A DNA stretch of 64,000 bases, taken from Verrucomicrobiaceae bacterium (GTDB taxonomy: Bacteria; Verrucomicrobiota; Verrucomicrobiia; Verrucomicrobiales; Verrucomicrobiaceae). Both the position numbers and the translations under genes were made by a program. This document shows, in pieces, positions 1 through 7,684 of this stretch. Numbering within the stretch: position 1 is the first letter of the stretch; each line of letters opens with the position of its first letter. Location: positions 1,302,001 to 1,366,000 of the forward strand of contig JADJPM010000001.1 in assembly GCA_016713245.1 (NCBI GenBank), read 5' to 3'. The notes beneath the pieces are model-generated. The model saw only the letters and a list, made by a program, of their open reading frames with translations. It was not told where the DNA came from and did no database searches.

Positions 1-467
1 GGCTGGAACATCACCCGAAACCATGGAACAAGGCAATCGAGCAGGAGCACGACGAACGCTTCATCGAAACCCGCGAAAAGTGGCTCGATGCCGGTCATGG
101 TGCCTGTCATCTCCGTCGGCCCGAGATTCGCGAGTGCGTTCTTCGCTCCGTGCGGAAGTTTGATCAGATCCGCTATGACCTCGACGCGTTCGTCATCATG
201 CCGAATCATGTGCATCTGCTGTGGCAGTTGCGTGAAGGCGCAGACCTCAGCAAAGAGTTGAAGGGGCTCAAAGGTGCTTCGGCGCGAGCCTGCAACCTCG
301 CTCTTAACCAGGAAGGCCAGTTCTGGATGGATGAATCTTATGACCGCATCGTCCGCGATTGGGACGAACTGACCGCATTCCGGCGATACATCGCCCAAAA
401 CCCCACGGAGGCCAAACTACGCCACGACGAATACACCCTCGAATCACGCCATGTTCTCGAACCTTAA
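1..467 (+). CDS. REP-associated tyrosine transposase (RAYT), 5' truncated by window edge
   Basis: The reading frame is open from base 3 without a start codon, so the N-terminus lies outside the window. The visible 154 residues carry the HUH motif MPNHVHLLW typical of Y1/IS200-like transposases, and the downstream YDRIVRDWDEL and RRYIAQNP segments that hold the tyrosine helix in RAYTs. These single-strand nucleases act on REP hairpins rather than on their own flanks. It ends 3 bp before a family B palindrome (470-529), which may be its cognate repeat. Its last 17 bp overlap the start of the DUF1552 gene. The family call is firm; activity is unknown. Confidence 0.85.
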   Translation, partial: LEHHPKPWNKAIEQEHDERFIETREKWLDAGHGACHLRRPEIRECVLRSVRKFDQIRYDLDAFVIMPNHVHLLWQLREGADLSKELKGLKGASARACNLALNQEGQFWMDESYDRIVRDWDELTAFRRYIAQNPTEAKLRHDEYTLESRHVLEP

Positions 468-1746
468 ACGTGAAACAGACACTCCTGTCTGTTCATCCTC
501 AAAAACAGACAAGAGTGTCTGTTTCACTTCCCGCCGCCACTTCCTCCGCGCCGCAGGCGTCACGCTAGGTCTGCCGTTTCTCGAAAGCCTCGCGAAGGCA
601 GTGCAAGTCGCGCCACAGCGCTTCGCCTTCATCTACACGCCGAATGGCTACAACCAGGCCGCGTTCCTGCCGAAGACAACGGGCGTGAACTGGGAACTCA
701 CGCCCACGCTGTCGCCGCTGGCTGCCGTGAAGAACGACATCACGCTCGTCACCGGTCTCGACCGGCAGTTTGTCGGCGGCACGGGGGTGCATGCGCAATG
801 CGGATCGTGCTGGCTGACCTCCTCCGCGCCGCAGGAAACGCTGGATGGTGGTTTCCCGACGAACACGACGCTCGATCAAATCCTCGCCCGCCAGATCGGC
901 GCGGACACGCTGCTGCCTTCGCTGGAACTCAGCACCAACGACCACACCGACAACAAAGAGACGCGTTACCACGAATGCATCTCCTGGTATGCGCCGGGTT
1001 ACGCGGCGAATGTGGAAAAGAATCCACGTGCCGTCTTCCAGCGCCTCTTTGGCCGACCGGATGGCGATGCGACGCGCAGCGTGCTCGATGCCGTGCTCGC
1101 CGATGCGAAGGCGATGAACACCCGCCTCGGTCGCGAAGATCAGGAAAAGCTCGGTGAGTATCTCGAAAGCGTCCGCGCCACCGAGAAGCGCATCGAAAAA
1201 GCCGAGCGCATCGCCAAACAGATGCGCCAGCCGCCCATCGCCGAGCCTGCGGGCATTCCCGAGACGCGTGGTGATTACCTGCGGCTCCAGGCGGAGCTGT
1301 TCGTGCTCGCGTTTCAAAACGATCTCACCCGCGTGGCCACGCTCGTCATTGATCCGGAGCGCTGGGACTCGCCGCGCATGTTTCACGGCCTCTTCGACAA
1401 ACCGCAGAACCATCACGTCCTCACGCACACGAAGGGCGACGAAGCCAAAGCCGTCGTGGCGAAGATCGACCGCTTCCATGTCGAGTTCTACGCGCACGTC
1501 GTCGAGCGCCTCCGCGCCACCGGCCTGCTCGACAGCACCACGCTCGTCATGGGCAGCGGCATCAGCGATGGCGACCAGCACAACTACGCCGACCTCCAGG
1601 TCCTCATCGCCGGAGGCAACTGGAAGCGCGGCCACCACCACTTCGAAGGCAAACGTCCGCTGGCCGATCTCTGGCTCACCATGGCGCAACAGGCCAGTGT
1701 GAAGCAGGAACGCTTTGCGGACAGCACGGGGCCTTTAAAAATGTAG
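451..1746 (+). CDS. DUF1552 family exported protein (Tat substrate), REP translated in its N-terminus
   Basis: A 431-residue DUF1552 protein, a family of unknown function that in Verrucomicrobiota and Planctomycetota usually sits beside DUF1592 cytochromes. Residues 27-48 form a twin-arginine signal (SRRHFLRAAG followed by a hydrophobic stretch), so export to the periplasm is expected. The first 26 residues include a translated family B palindrome. No ATG, GTG or TTG lies in frame between that palindrome and the RR pair, so ATG 451 is the only usable start and the repeat must be translated. The conserved C-terminal pattern MGSGISDGDQHNYADLQVL is present. The stop codon TAG lies inside REP A1. 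Confidence 0.88.
   Translation: MFSNLKRETDTPVCSSSKTDKSVCFTSRRHFLRAAGVTLGLPFLESLAKAVQVAPQRFAFIYTPNGYNQAAFLPKTTGVNWELTPTLSPLAAVKNDITLVTGLDRQFVGGTGVHAQCGSCWLTSSAPQETLDGGFPTNTTLDQILARQIGADTLLPSLELSTNDHTDNKETRYHECISWYAPGYAANVEKNPRAVFQRLFGRPDGDATRSVLDAVLADAKAMNTRLGREDQEKLGEYLESVRATEKRIEKAERIAKQMRQPPIAEPAGIPETRGDYLRLQAELFVLAFQNDLTRVATLVIDPERWDSPRMFHGLFDKPQNHHVLTHTKGDEAKAVVAKIDRFHVEFYAHVVERLRATGLLDSTTLVMGSGISDGDQHNYADLQVLIAGGNWKRGHHHFEGKRPLADLWLTMAQQASVKQERFADSTGPLKM
470..529 (+). repeat. REP-like palindromic unit, family B copy 1 (in coding sequence)
   Basis: A 60-bp element made of two hairpins in inverted arrangement, opening with GTGAAACAGACACTCCTGTC and closing with the complementary end. It recurs at 9363-9422 and, diverged, at 8593-8653 and 54780-54835. 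It is translated as ETDTPVC...KTDKSVC ahead of the Tat motif of the DUF1552 protein. Confidence 0.85.
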
Positions 1747-1800
1747 TTTGGGCTTTAGCCCAATCCTCTGAAACCATTGGGCTGAAGCCCAAGCTACTTT
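1743..1800 (+). repeat. REP pair (BIME-like), family A copy 1
   Basis: Two inverted hairpin units, GTAGTTTGGGCTTTAGCCC... and ...GGGCTGAAGCCCAAGCTAC. A GTAG tetranucleotide stands at the foot of the hairpin, as in REPs recognised by RAYTs. It supplies the TAG stop of the upstream DUF1552 gene and ends 5 bp before the RAYT start codon. Confidence 0.9.
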
Positions 1801-1805
1801 CTCCG

Positions 1806-2498
1806 ATGCCCAAATACTTCAACCCTCGCGAAGAGATCCACGCTCATCACGGCCACCTGCCGCATTGGCGTCAGGAGGGAACGATGTATTTCATCACCTC
1901 GCGGCTGGCGGACTCCATGCCGCAGGAGAGGCTTCGCGAGTGGCATCAGCAACGCGAAAACTGGCTCCGAGGCCATGGCATCTCCGACATCACCCAACTC
2001 GATTCACTCTCAGAAACCGAGCGCCACGAGTTTCACACCGTTTTCACTGCTAAATGGCACGACTGGCTCGATCAAGGCCGTGGCGAGTGCCATCTCCGCC
2101 TCACTCATCTTCGAGAACTGCTCATCCAGCGTCTTTTCGCCACCCAAGAGCACAGTTGCGAGCTCGATGCCTGGGTCATCATGCCCAATCATCTCCATGC
2201 TTTGGTCACGCCAACGGGCAAAACGCTCGGTGAAGTGGTTCGCGTGTGGAAAGGCGGCAGCGCCAGCGACATCAACAAGGCACTCAATCGCACTGGCGCG
2301 TTGTGGCAGGCTGAGCCCTACGATCACATCGTGCGCAGTGAGGCCCAGACGCAGCACTACCGCCGCTACATCGCGGAAAACCCCATCAAAGCGGGTTTGA
2401 AGGAAGGCGAATACGCATGTGGATTGGCAAAAGTAGTTTGGGCTTCAGCCCAAGCCTTCAAAGCCCACATCGACCAGATCAACCAACAAGGCCGCTAA
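1806..2498 (+). CDS. REP-associated tyrosine transposase (RAYT), complete
   Basis: A 230-residue Y1-type transposase with the HUH motif at residues 126-131 (MPNHLH) and the downstream YDHIVR / HYRRYIAENP helix, where the nucleophilic tyrosine is expected. RAYTs cut and rejoin single-stranded REP hairpins and are usually single-copy, domesticated genes. This one lies between family A palindromes 1743-1800 and 2433-2559, so the GTAG-headed family is its likely substrate. Its last 20 or so residues run through REP A2 and read KVVWASAQ; the ancestral protein probably ended near GEYACGL. Its stop overlaps the next start (TAATG). It interrupts an otherwise co-directional DUF1552-DUF1592 gene order. 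Confidence 0.9.
   Translation: MPKYFNPREEIHAHHGHLPHWRQEGTMYFITSRLADSMPQERLREWHQQRENWLRGHGISDITQLDSLSETERHEFHTVFTAKWHDWLDQGRGECHLRLTHLRELLIQRLFATQEHSCELDAWVIMPNHLHALVTPTGKTLGEVVRVWKGGSASDINKALNRTGALWQAEPYDHIVRSEAQTQHYRRYIAENPIKAGLKEGEYACGLAKVVWASAQAFKAHIDQINQQGR
2433..2453 (+). repeat. REP unit, family A copy 2 (inside RAYT 3' end)
   Basis: Single GTAG-headed hairpin GTAGTTTGGGCTTCAGCCC followed by AA. It is read in frame by the RAYT as VVWASAQ. Together with the inverted unit at 2536-2559 it forms a spread-out pair that spans the RAYT/cytochrome junction. Confidence 0.88.
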
Positions 2499-4669
2499 TG
2501 CGCTATCTCCTTCTCATTCTCTTTTGCCTTCCAGATTGGGCTAAAGCCCAAACTACTTTTTCCGTGCTGGAGCGGTTCTGCATCGACTGCCATGATGCAG
2601 ACACGAAAAAGGGCGGCGTGGATCTCGATTCGATCCTCCAAGATGGCATCGCGAAACATCCGGCCACTTGGGAGAAAGTGGTGAAGCAACTCAACGCCCG
2701 CCACATGCCGCCCATTGGCAAGAAGCGGCCGGATGAGCAAGGCTACGAGCAACTCATCACCGCGTTGACGACGGAACTCGACGCTCAACCGCCCAAAGCC
2801 ATCGCGGGCCCGGCATTTCGTCGTCTCACACGCACCGAGTATCAAAACGCCGTGCGTGATCTGCTCGCGGTCGAGTTTGATGCGAAGGCGGCCTTTCCGA
2901 CGGACGAGATCAGCCACGGCTTTGACAACATCACCGTCGGCGATCTGCCGCCTGCGTTGCTCGACCGCTACATCAGCGCGGCGCAAAAAATCGCGCGACA
3001 GGCCGTGGGCACCTCGACGCAGCCGGAGATCACGGCCATCCGAGTGCGGCCGGACATCACGCAGGAGTATCATGTGCCCGGACTGCCGCTCGGCACTCGC
3101 GGCGGCGTGCTCGTGAAGCATGTCTTCGCGCAAAGCGGCGACTACGAGGTGCAGGTGCGCCTTCAGCGGGATCGCAACGAGCAGGTCGAGGGCATGCGCG
3201 GCCAGCATCAGTTGCAGATTTTGCTGAATCGCGAGGTGAAGGGCGAGTTCACGATCCAACCAGCCAAAGACAAGAACTACGAGAAGATCGACGCGCATCT
3301 CAAAGTCCGCTTTCACGTCTCTGGCGGCCAGCATGACCTCGGCGTGACCTTTCTGCCGAATGGCTCGTCCGTGCTGGAACGTCTGCGTCAGCCCTACAAG
3401 TCGAGCTACAACCTGCATCGCCATCCGCGGCTGAACCCTGCCGTGTATCAGGTCACGATCACCGGTCCGCTCAAGGCTGAGGGCGCGGGCGACACGCCGA
3501 GCCGTCGTTTGATCTTTGGAGCAGGCCAAACCGACCCCGAGGCCATCTTGAAGCCGATTTTGCGTCGCGCGTGGCGCCGTGACATCACGGCAACCGATCT
3601 GGAGCGCGTGCTTCCTTTCGTTCGCGAGGCTTCGTCGCTCGAAAAAGGCATCGAATCGGCTCTCGCGGCCATTTTGGTCAGTCGCGAGTTTTTGTTCCGC
3701 ACGGAGCAGAAGGCCGATGAAGCCGCTTTGGCCTCCAAACTGGCCTTTTTCCTCTGGAGCAGCCTTCCCGATGACGAACTGCTCTCGCAGCGTCCGCTCG
3801 ATCTCGAAGCGCAGGCCCGCCGCATGCTGCGTGATCCGCGTGCGAAGGCACTCGTGACCAACTTCGCCGATCAATGGCTGTATTTGCGCAATCTCGATGC
3901 CATCACGCCGGACGCGCGCTTGTTTCCCGACTTCGATCACAACCTGCGCGAATCGCTGCGCACGGAGACGAGCCTGCTCTTCGCCGATGTGATCGAAAAC
4001 GACCGCAGCATGCTCGATCTGCTGCGCACCGACCGCACCTGGCTCGATGAACGCCTCGCCGCGCACTACGGCATTCCGCACATCCACGGCAGCCGCTTCC
4101 GCGAGGTGAAACTCGACCCGCCAACGCAACGCGGCGGCCTGCTGCGGCAGGGCAGCATCCTCACCGTCACCAGCTACGCCACGCGCACCTCGCCGGTGAT
4201 TCGCGGGCATTGGATCTTGAAGAACCTGCTCGCCACCGAGCCACCACCACCACCTCCGAATGTGCCCGCGCTTGATGGCGTCATCTCCGAAAGCCTCCCC
4301 ATCCGCGAGCGACTCGCCAAGCATCGCGAAATGGCCGCCTGCGCCAGTTGCCACAACCTCATGGACCCCGTCGGCTTCGCCTTGGAAAACTACGACGCCA
4401 TCGGCCGCTGGCGCGCCGAAGCCGATGCCCGCGGCGGTTTCGCCGATGGCAGCGAGTTCGATGGCGTGAGCGGCCTTGAAGACACCCTGCTGAAGCGCCC
4501 CGAACTCTTCGTCACCGCCTTGACGGAAAAACTCATGACCTACGCCCTCGGTCGCGGCCTCGAAGCCAACGATATGCCCGCCGTGCGGAAGATCGTGAGC
4601 CGCGCCAAAGCGAACGGCTGGAAGTTCAGCGAGATCATCGTCGGCATCGCGGAGAGTTTAAGAAAGTAG
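2498..4669 (+). CDS. DUF1587/DUF1592/DUF1588/DUF1585 planctomycete-type cytochrome protein
   Basis: A 723-residue exported protein with the usual module order. A short cytochrome-like motif CIDCH is at residues 28-32, the DUF1587 segment RRLTRTEYQNAVRDLL near 108, DUF1592 (FFLWSSLPDDELL) near 417, DUF1588 (QGSILTVTSYATRTSPVIRG) near 547, a CASCH motif near 616 and DUF1585 (KLMTYALGRGLE) at the end. The family is thought to take part in periplasmic redox or polysaccharide metabolism; no reaction is established. ATG 2498 overlaps the RAYT stop. The signal peptide is MRYLLLILFCLPDWAKA, and its A-K-A cleavage site is encoded by REP A3. The stop codon comes from REP A4. It pairs with the DUF1552 gene downstream. 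Confidence 0.9.
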   Translation: MRYLLLILFCLPDWAKAQTTFSVLERFCIDCHDADTKKGGVDLDSILQDGIAKHPATWEKVVKQLNARHMPPIGKKRPDEQGYEQLITALTTELDAQPPKAIAGPAFRRLTRTEYQNAVRDLLAVEFDAKAAFPTDEISHGFDNITVGDLPPALLDRYISAAQKIARQAVGTSTQPEITAIRVRPDITQEYHVPGLPLGTRGGVLVKHVFAQSGDYEVQVRLQRDRNEQVEGMRGQHQLQILLNREVKGEFTIQPAKDKNYEKIDAHLKVRFHVSGGQHDLGVTFLPNGSSVLERLRQPYKSSYNLHRHPRLNPAVYQVTITGPLKAEGAGDTPSRRLIFGAGQTDPEAILKPILRRAWRRDITATDLERVLPFVREASSLEKGIESALAAILVSREFLFRTEQKADEAALASKLAFFLWSSLPDDELLSQRPLDLEAQARRMLRDPRAKALVTNFADQWLYLRNLDAITPDARLFPDFDHNLRESLRTETSLLFADVIENDRSMLDLLRTDRTWLDERLAAHYGIPHIHGSRFREVKLDPPTQRGGLLRQGSILTVTSYATRTSPVIRGHWILKNLLATEPPPPPPNVPALDGVISESLPIRERLAKHREMAACASCHNLMDPVGFALENYDAIGRWRAEADARGGFADGSEFDGVSGLEDTLLKRPELFVTALTEKLMTYALGRGLEANDMPAVRKIVSRAKANGWKFSEIIVGIAESLRK
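2536..2559 (-). repeat. REP unit, family A copy 3 (encodes signal-peptide cleavage region)
   Basis: Inverted family A hairpin (TTGGGCTAAAGCCC then AAACTACTTT). It is read in frame as WAKAQTTF and so places an A-x-A signal peptidase site directly after the hydrophobic core of the cytochrome protein's signal peptide. Confidence 0.9.
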
Positions 4670-4726
4670 TTTGGGCTTCAGCCCAATCTGAGCCGATACC
4701 ATTTGGGCTGAAGCCCAAGCTACTTT
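4666..4726 (+). repeat. REP pair, family A copy 4
   Basis: GTAG-headed hairpin plus inverted partner ending in GCTACTTT. The TAG of its GTAG is the stop codon of the DUF1592 gene. It lies between this gene and the next DUF1552 gene and may also act as a transcript-stabilising hairpin. Confidence 0.9.
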
Positions 4727-4763
4727 CTGTCAGTTTCCCAACTTCAACACCGTTTCACCCGCC

Positions 4764-6092
4764 ATGAGCACCTTCACCACGCGCAAAGCTTTGTCCCGCC
4801 GCCATCTGCTGCGCGGCGTGGGGGCGACGTTGTCGCTGCCGTTTCTGGAGGCGATGATCCCGGCCGCCACGGCGGCAAATCGGGTGGCGCAGCCGGCAAA
4901 ACGGCTGAGCTACATCTACATTCCGATGGGCACGGATCACTCACGGTGGAATCTCGGCGCGACGAGCACGCTGGATGAGCTTTCGCCCATTTTGCAGTCG
5001 CTCGCGCCGGTGCGGCAGCATTGCACGGTCGTTTCGAATCTCGAACTCGAGCCCGCTTATCCCGGCACGCACGCGACGTCGAACGCCAGCTTCCTTAGCG
5101 CCGCTCGGGTGAAGCACACGGAGAGCAGCGACTACTACAACGGCACCACCGCCGACCAGATCGCCGCGAAGGCCATCGGGCAGCAGACGCAGCTTCCGTC
5201 GCTCGAACTCGCGATGGACCTGCTGCAGGTCGTCGGCCAGTGCGACAACGGCTACGCCTGCGTCTATCAGAACAACCTCTCCTGGTCCTCGCCCACCACA
5301 CCGCTGCCCGCCGAGGCGCATCCGCGGCTCGTGTTTGAGCAGCTTTTTGGCGATGGCGGTAGCAAAGCCGACCGCCAGGCCGCCTTGAAGCGCCGCGCCA
5401 GTTTGCTCGACTTCGTCAAAGACGACATGACCCGGCTCGCAAAGCAACTCGGCCCGCAGGACCGCGACCGCGTGAATCATTACCTCGACAGCATCCGCGA
5501 AGTCGAGCGCCGCATCGAGAAGGCGACCGCTGCCGTCGCTGAAAACGAACTGCCCGACCTCTCCCGACCTAGCGGCGTGCCCGCGAGCTACGCGGAGCAT
5601 GCACGGCTCATGTTTGACCTCCAGCTTCTGGCCATGCAGGGCGATGTGACACGCGTCATCACCTTCCAGCTCGCTCGCGAGACCTCAAACCGCACCTATC
5701 CCGAGATCGGCATCAGCGATCCGCATCATCCGCTGAGTCATCACGGCAACGATCCGGCCAAGATCGAGCGCATGTCGAAGATCAATGCCTTCCACGTCAG
5801 CCTCTTCGCCGAATACCTCGCCAAACTTGCCGCCGTAAAGGAAGGCGAAGGCACGCTGCTCGACCACACGCTGCTCCTCTACGGCAGCGGCATGGGCAAC
5901 CCCAACGTCCACGACCACACCAACCTCCCCATCATCGTCGCTGGTGGTGCGAGCTCCGGCGTCAAAGGCAACCGCCACCTGCGAAACAACCAAACCATCC
6001 CGCTCGCGAATCTGCACCTCACGCTGCTCGACAAGGCGGGCGTGAAGCTGGACAAGTTCGGCGACAGCAGCGGAATCATCGAGGTGCTGTGA
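4764..6092 (+). CDS. DUF1552 family exported protein (Tat substrate)
   Basis: A 442-residue DUF1552 protein with a Tat-like signal, SRRHLLRGVGATLSLPFLEA at residues 11-30, predicting folded export to the periplasm. Family landmarks include the RLSYIYIPMG block after the signal, the long helical middle with REVERRIEKAT, and LLYGSGMGNPNVHDHTNLPI near the C-terminus. It follows the DUF1592 cytochrome by 94 bp, the usual partnership of these families. Its TGA overlaps the ATG of the ankyrin gene (TGATG), so the two are probably translationally coupled. No REP lies inside it, in contrast to the first DUF1552 gene. The family's biochemical function is unknown. Confidence 0.9.
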   Translation: MSTFTTRKALSRRHLLRGVGATLSLPFLEAMIPAATAANRVAQPAKRLSYIYIPMGTDHSRWNLGATSTLDELSPILQSLAPVRQHCTVVSNLELEPAYPGTHATSNASFLSAARVKHTESSDYYNGTTADQIAAKAIGQQTQLPSLELAMDLLQVVGQCDNGYACVYQNNLSWSSPTTPLPAEAHPRLVFEQLFGDGGSKADRQAALKRRASLLDFVKDDMTRLAKQLGPQDRDRVNHYLDSIREVERRIEKATAAVAENELPDLSRPSGVPASYAEHARLMFDLQLLAMQGDVTRVITFQLARETSNRTYPEIGISDPHHPLSHHGNDPAKIERMSKINAFHVSLFAEYLAKLAAVKEGEGTLLDHTLLLYGSGMGNPNVHDHTNLPIIVAGGASSGVKGNRHLRNNQTIPLANLHLTLLDKAGVKLDKFGDSSGIIEVL

Positions 6093-7627
6093 TGAGCCTG
6101 ACCAAAGTAGTTTGGGCTTCAGCCCAAGGATCCCCGTCGATTTGGGCTAAAGCCCAAACTACTTTTCTTTTCCTCTGTATGGCCGCTTCTGTCTTCGCCG
6201 ATCTTCCCACCGCCGCCGAAAAGCAGGACTGGAACGCTGTTTCCGCTCAAATCACCTCCAAAGCCGATTTGAATGCCACGCAAGCCGATGGAGCGACGGC
6301 GCTGCATTGGGCGGCTTACCACGACAAGGCCGAGATCGTCGAAAAGCTGCTCGCCGCTGGCGCAAAGGCCGATGCGGCCAATCGTTATGGCATCACGCCA
6401 TTGCTGCTCGCGTGTGAAAATGGCAGCGAAGGCATCGTGCGGTCGCTTTTGAAGGCGGGAGCCGATCCGCAGGCGAAACGACGTGGGGGCGAGACGGCGC
6501 TCATGATTGCCAGTCGCACAGGTCGAGTCGGCGCGGTGGCAGCGTTGCTCGAAAAAGGCGCGAAAGTGGACGCGCAGGATCGTGAGGATCAAACCGCGCT
6601 CATGTGGGCCGCGGCGGAGGGTCATGCGGAGGTCATTGAGTTGCTCGTGAAGCACGGCGCGAAGGTCGATCATCGACTCGAATCCGGCTTCACGGCCTTT
6701 TTGTTCGCTGCACGCGAGGGAAAGAGCGCGGCGGTGAAGAAGTTGCTCCAACTCGGCGCGGAGGTGCATGATGCCATCGACACGAAAGAGTCCACCGGAG
6801 GCCGCGATGCGCCGCAGGGCACCAGCGCGGTGCTTTTGGCCGTCGAGAACGGTCACTTCGAGCTGGCGATGGATCTCATCCGCGCCGGAGCCGATCCGAA
6901 TGACATGCGCAACGGCTTCACCGCACTGCACACGATCACCTGGGTGCGTCGGCCGCCGCATGGCGATGACGAAGCCGGTCAGCCACCGCCCGACACGCAT
7001 GGCAAGCTGAGCAGCCTCGATTTCATCCGCGAGATCGTGAAAGCCGGTGCCAAGGTCGATGCCACACTCGCGAAAGGAGCCAAGGCGAAGGCCTTTGGCG
7101 CGATCAACTTCCACGGTGCCACGCCTTTCCTGCTCGCCTGTCGAAACGCCGATCTCGAGATGATGAAACTGCTCGTCGAACTCGGCGCTGACCCGCACAA
7201 GCCCAACGCCGATGGCTCCACGCCGCTGATGGCCGCTGCGGGCCTCGGCTGTTACGCGCCCGATGAAGAAGCCGGCACCGAAGACGAATGCGTGGCCGCT
7301 TGCGAATACCTCCTCAGCCTCGGCGCGGACGTGAATGCCGTGGACAAGAAAAACCAGACCGCCATGCACGGCACCGCCTACAAAAGCCTGCCAAAGGTCG
7401 CCAAACTCCTCTCCGCGAAAGGTGCGAAGATCGCCGTGTGGAATCAGAAGAACGACCGCGGCTGGACGCCGTTGCTCATCGCGCAGGGTTTCCGCCCTGG
7501 AAACTTCAAACCCAGCGTGCCTACGATCGAAGCCATCAGCGAAATCATGCGCGCGAACGGCATCGAGCCGCCACCACCGCCGGATCGCGATGCTTTGCCG
7601 AAGAAGAAGGGCTATGAGCAAAAGTAG
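6092..7627 (+). CDS. Exported ankyrin-repeat protein
   Basis: A 511-residue protein made almost entirely of about nine ankyrin repeats, for example DGATALHWAAYHDKAEIVEK and YGITPLLLACENGSEGIV. Ankyrin repeats are protein-binding scaffolds. An N-terminal hydrophobic segment (TTFLFLCMAASVFA) suggests export, so a periplasmic binding role is likely. ATG 6092 overlaps the upstream DUF1552 stop. The first 25 codons include REP A5, read as KVVWASAQ...WAKAQTTF. An internal ATG at 6179 would avoid the repeat but would remove most of the signal peptide. The stop codon lies in REP A6. Coupling to DUF1552/DUF1592 suggests it serves that complex; this is inference. Confidence 0.85.
   Translation: MSLTKVVWASAQGSPSIWAKAQTTFLFLCMAASVFADLPTAAEKQDWNAVSAQITSKADLNATQADGATALHWAAYHDKAEIVEKLLAAGAKADAANRYGITPLLLACENGSEGIVRSLLKAGADPQAKRRGGETALMIASRTGRVGAVAALLEKGAKVDAQDREDQTALMWAAAEGHAEVIELLVKHGAKVDHRLESGFTAFLFAAREGKSAAVKKLLQLGAEVHDAIDTKESTGGRDAPQGTSAVLLAVENGHFELAMDLIRAGADPNDMRNGFTALHTITWVRRPPHGDDEAGQPPPDTHGKLSSLDFIREIVKAGAKVDATLAKGAKAKAFGAINFHGATPFLLACRNADLEMMKLLVELGADPHKPNADGSTPLMAAAGLGCYAPDEEAGTEDECVAACEYLLSLGADVNAVDKKNQTAMHGTAYKSLPKVAKLLSAKGAKIAVWNQKNDRGWTPLLIAQGFRPGNFKPSVPTIEAISEIMRANGIEPPPPPDRDALPKKKGYEQK
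6107..6165 (+). repeat. REP pair, family A copy 5 (in coding sequence)
   Basis: Both hairpin units of the GTAG family. They fall inside the first 25 codons of the ankyrin gene and encode VVWASAQ and WAKAQTTF in the one stop-free frame. Confidence 0.9.
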
Positions 7628-7684
7628 TTTGGGCTTTAGCCCAAGATCCCCCCACAACCATTTGGGCTAAAGCCCAAGCTACTT
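7624..7684 (+). repeat. REP pair, family A copy 6
   Basis: GTAG-headed pair filling the whole gap between two genes. Its TAG is the ankyrin stop codon, and the ATG of the SGNH-like gene follows its last base directly, leaving no room for an ordinary ribosome-binding site outside the palindrome. Confidence 0.9.

Noticed and set aside
1743..1800. Family A hairpins as rho-independent terminators
   Set aside because: They lack a T-run, lie inside operons and coding regions, and recur with both orientations; they may modulate transcripts but are better explained as REPs.
2495..4354. Long minus-strand open frame opposite the DUF1592 gene
   Set aside because: The sense frame contains the full DUF1587/1592/1588/1585 order; the antisense product is Arg/Ala-rich without family features.
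6119..7657. Minus-strand open frame opposite the ankyrin gene
   Set aside because: The ankyrin repeats on the plus strand explain the region; the antisense frame only mirrors their codon periodicity.
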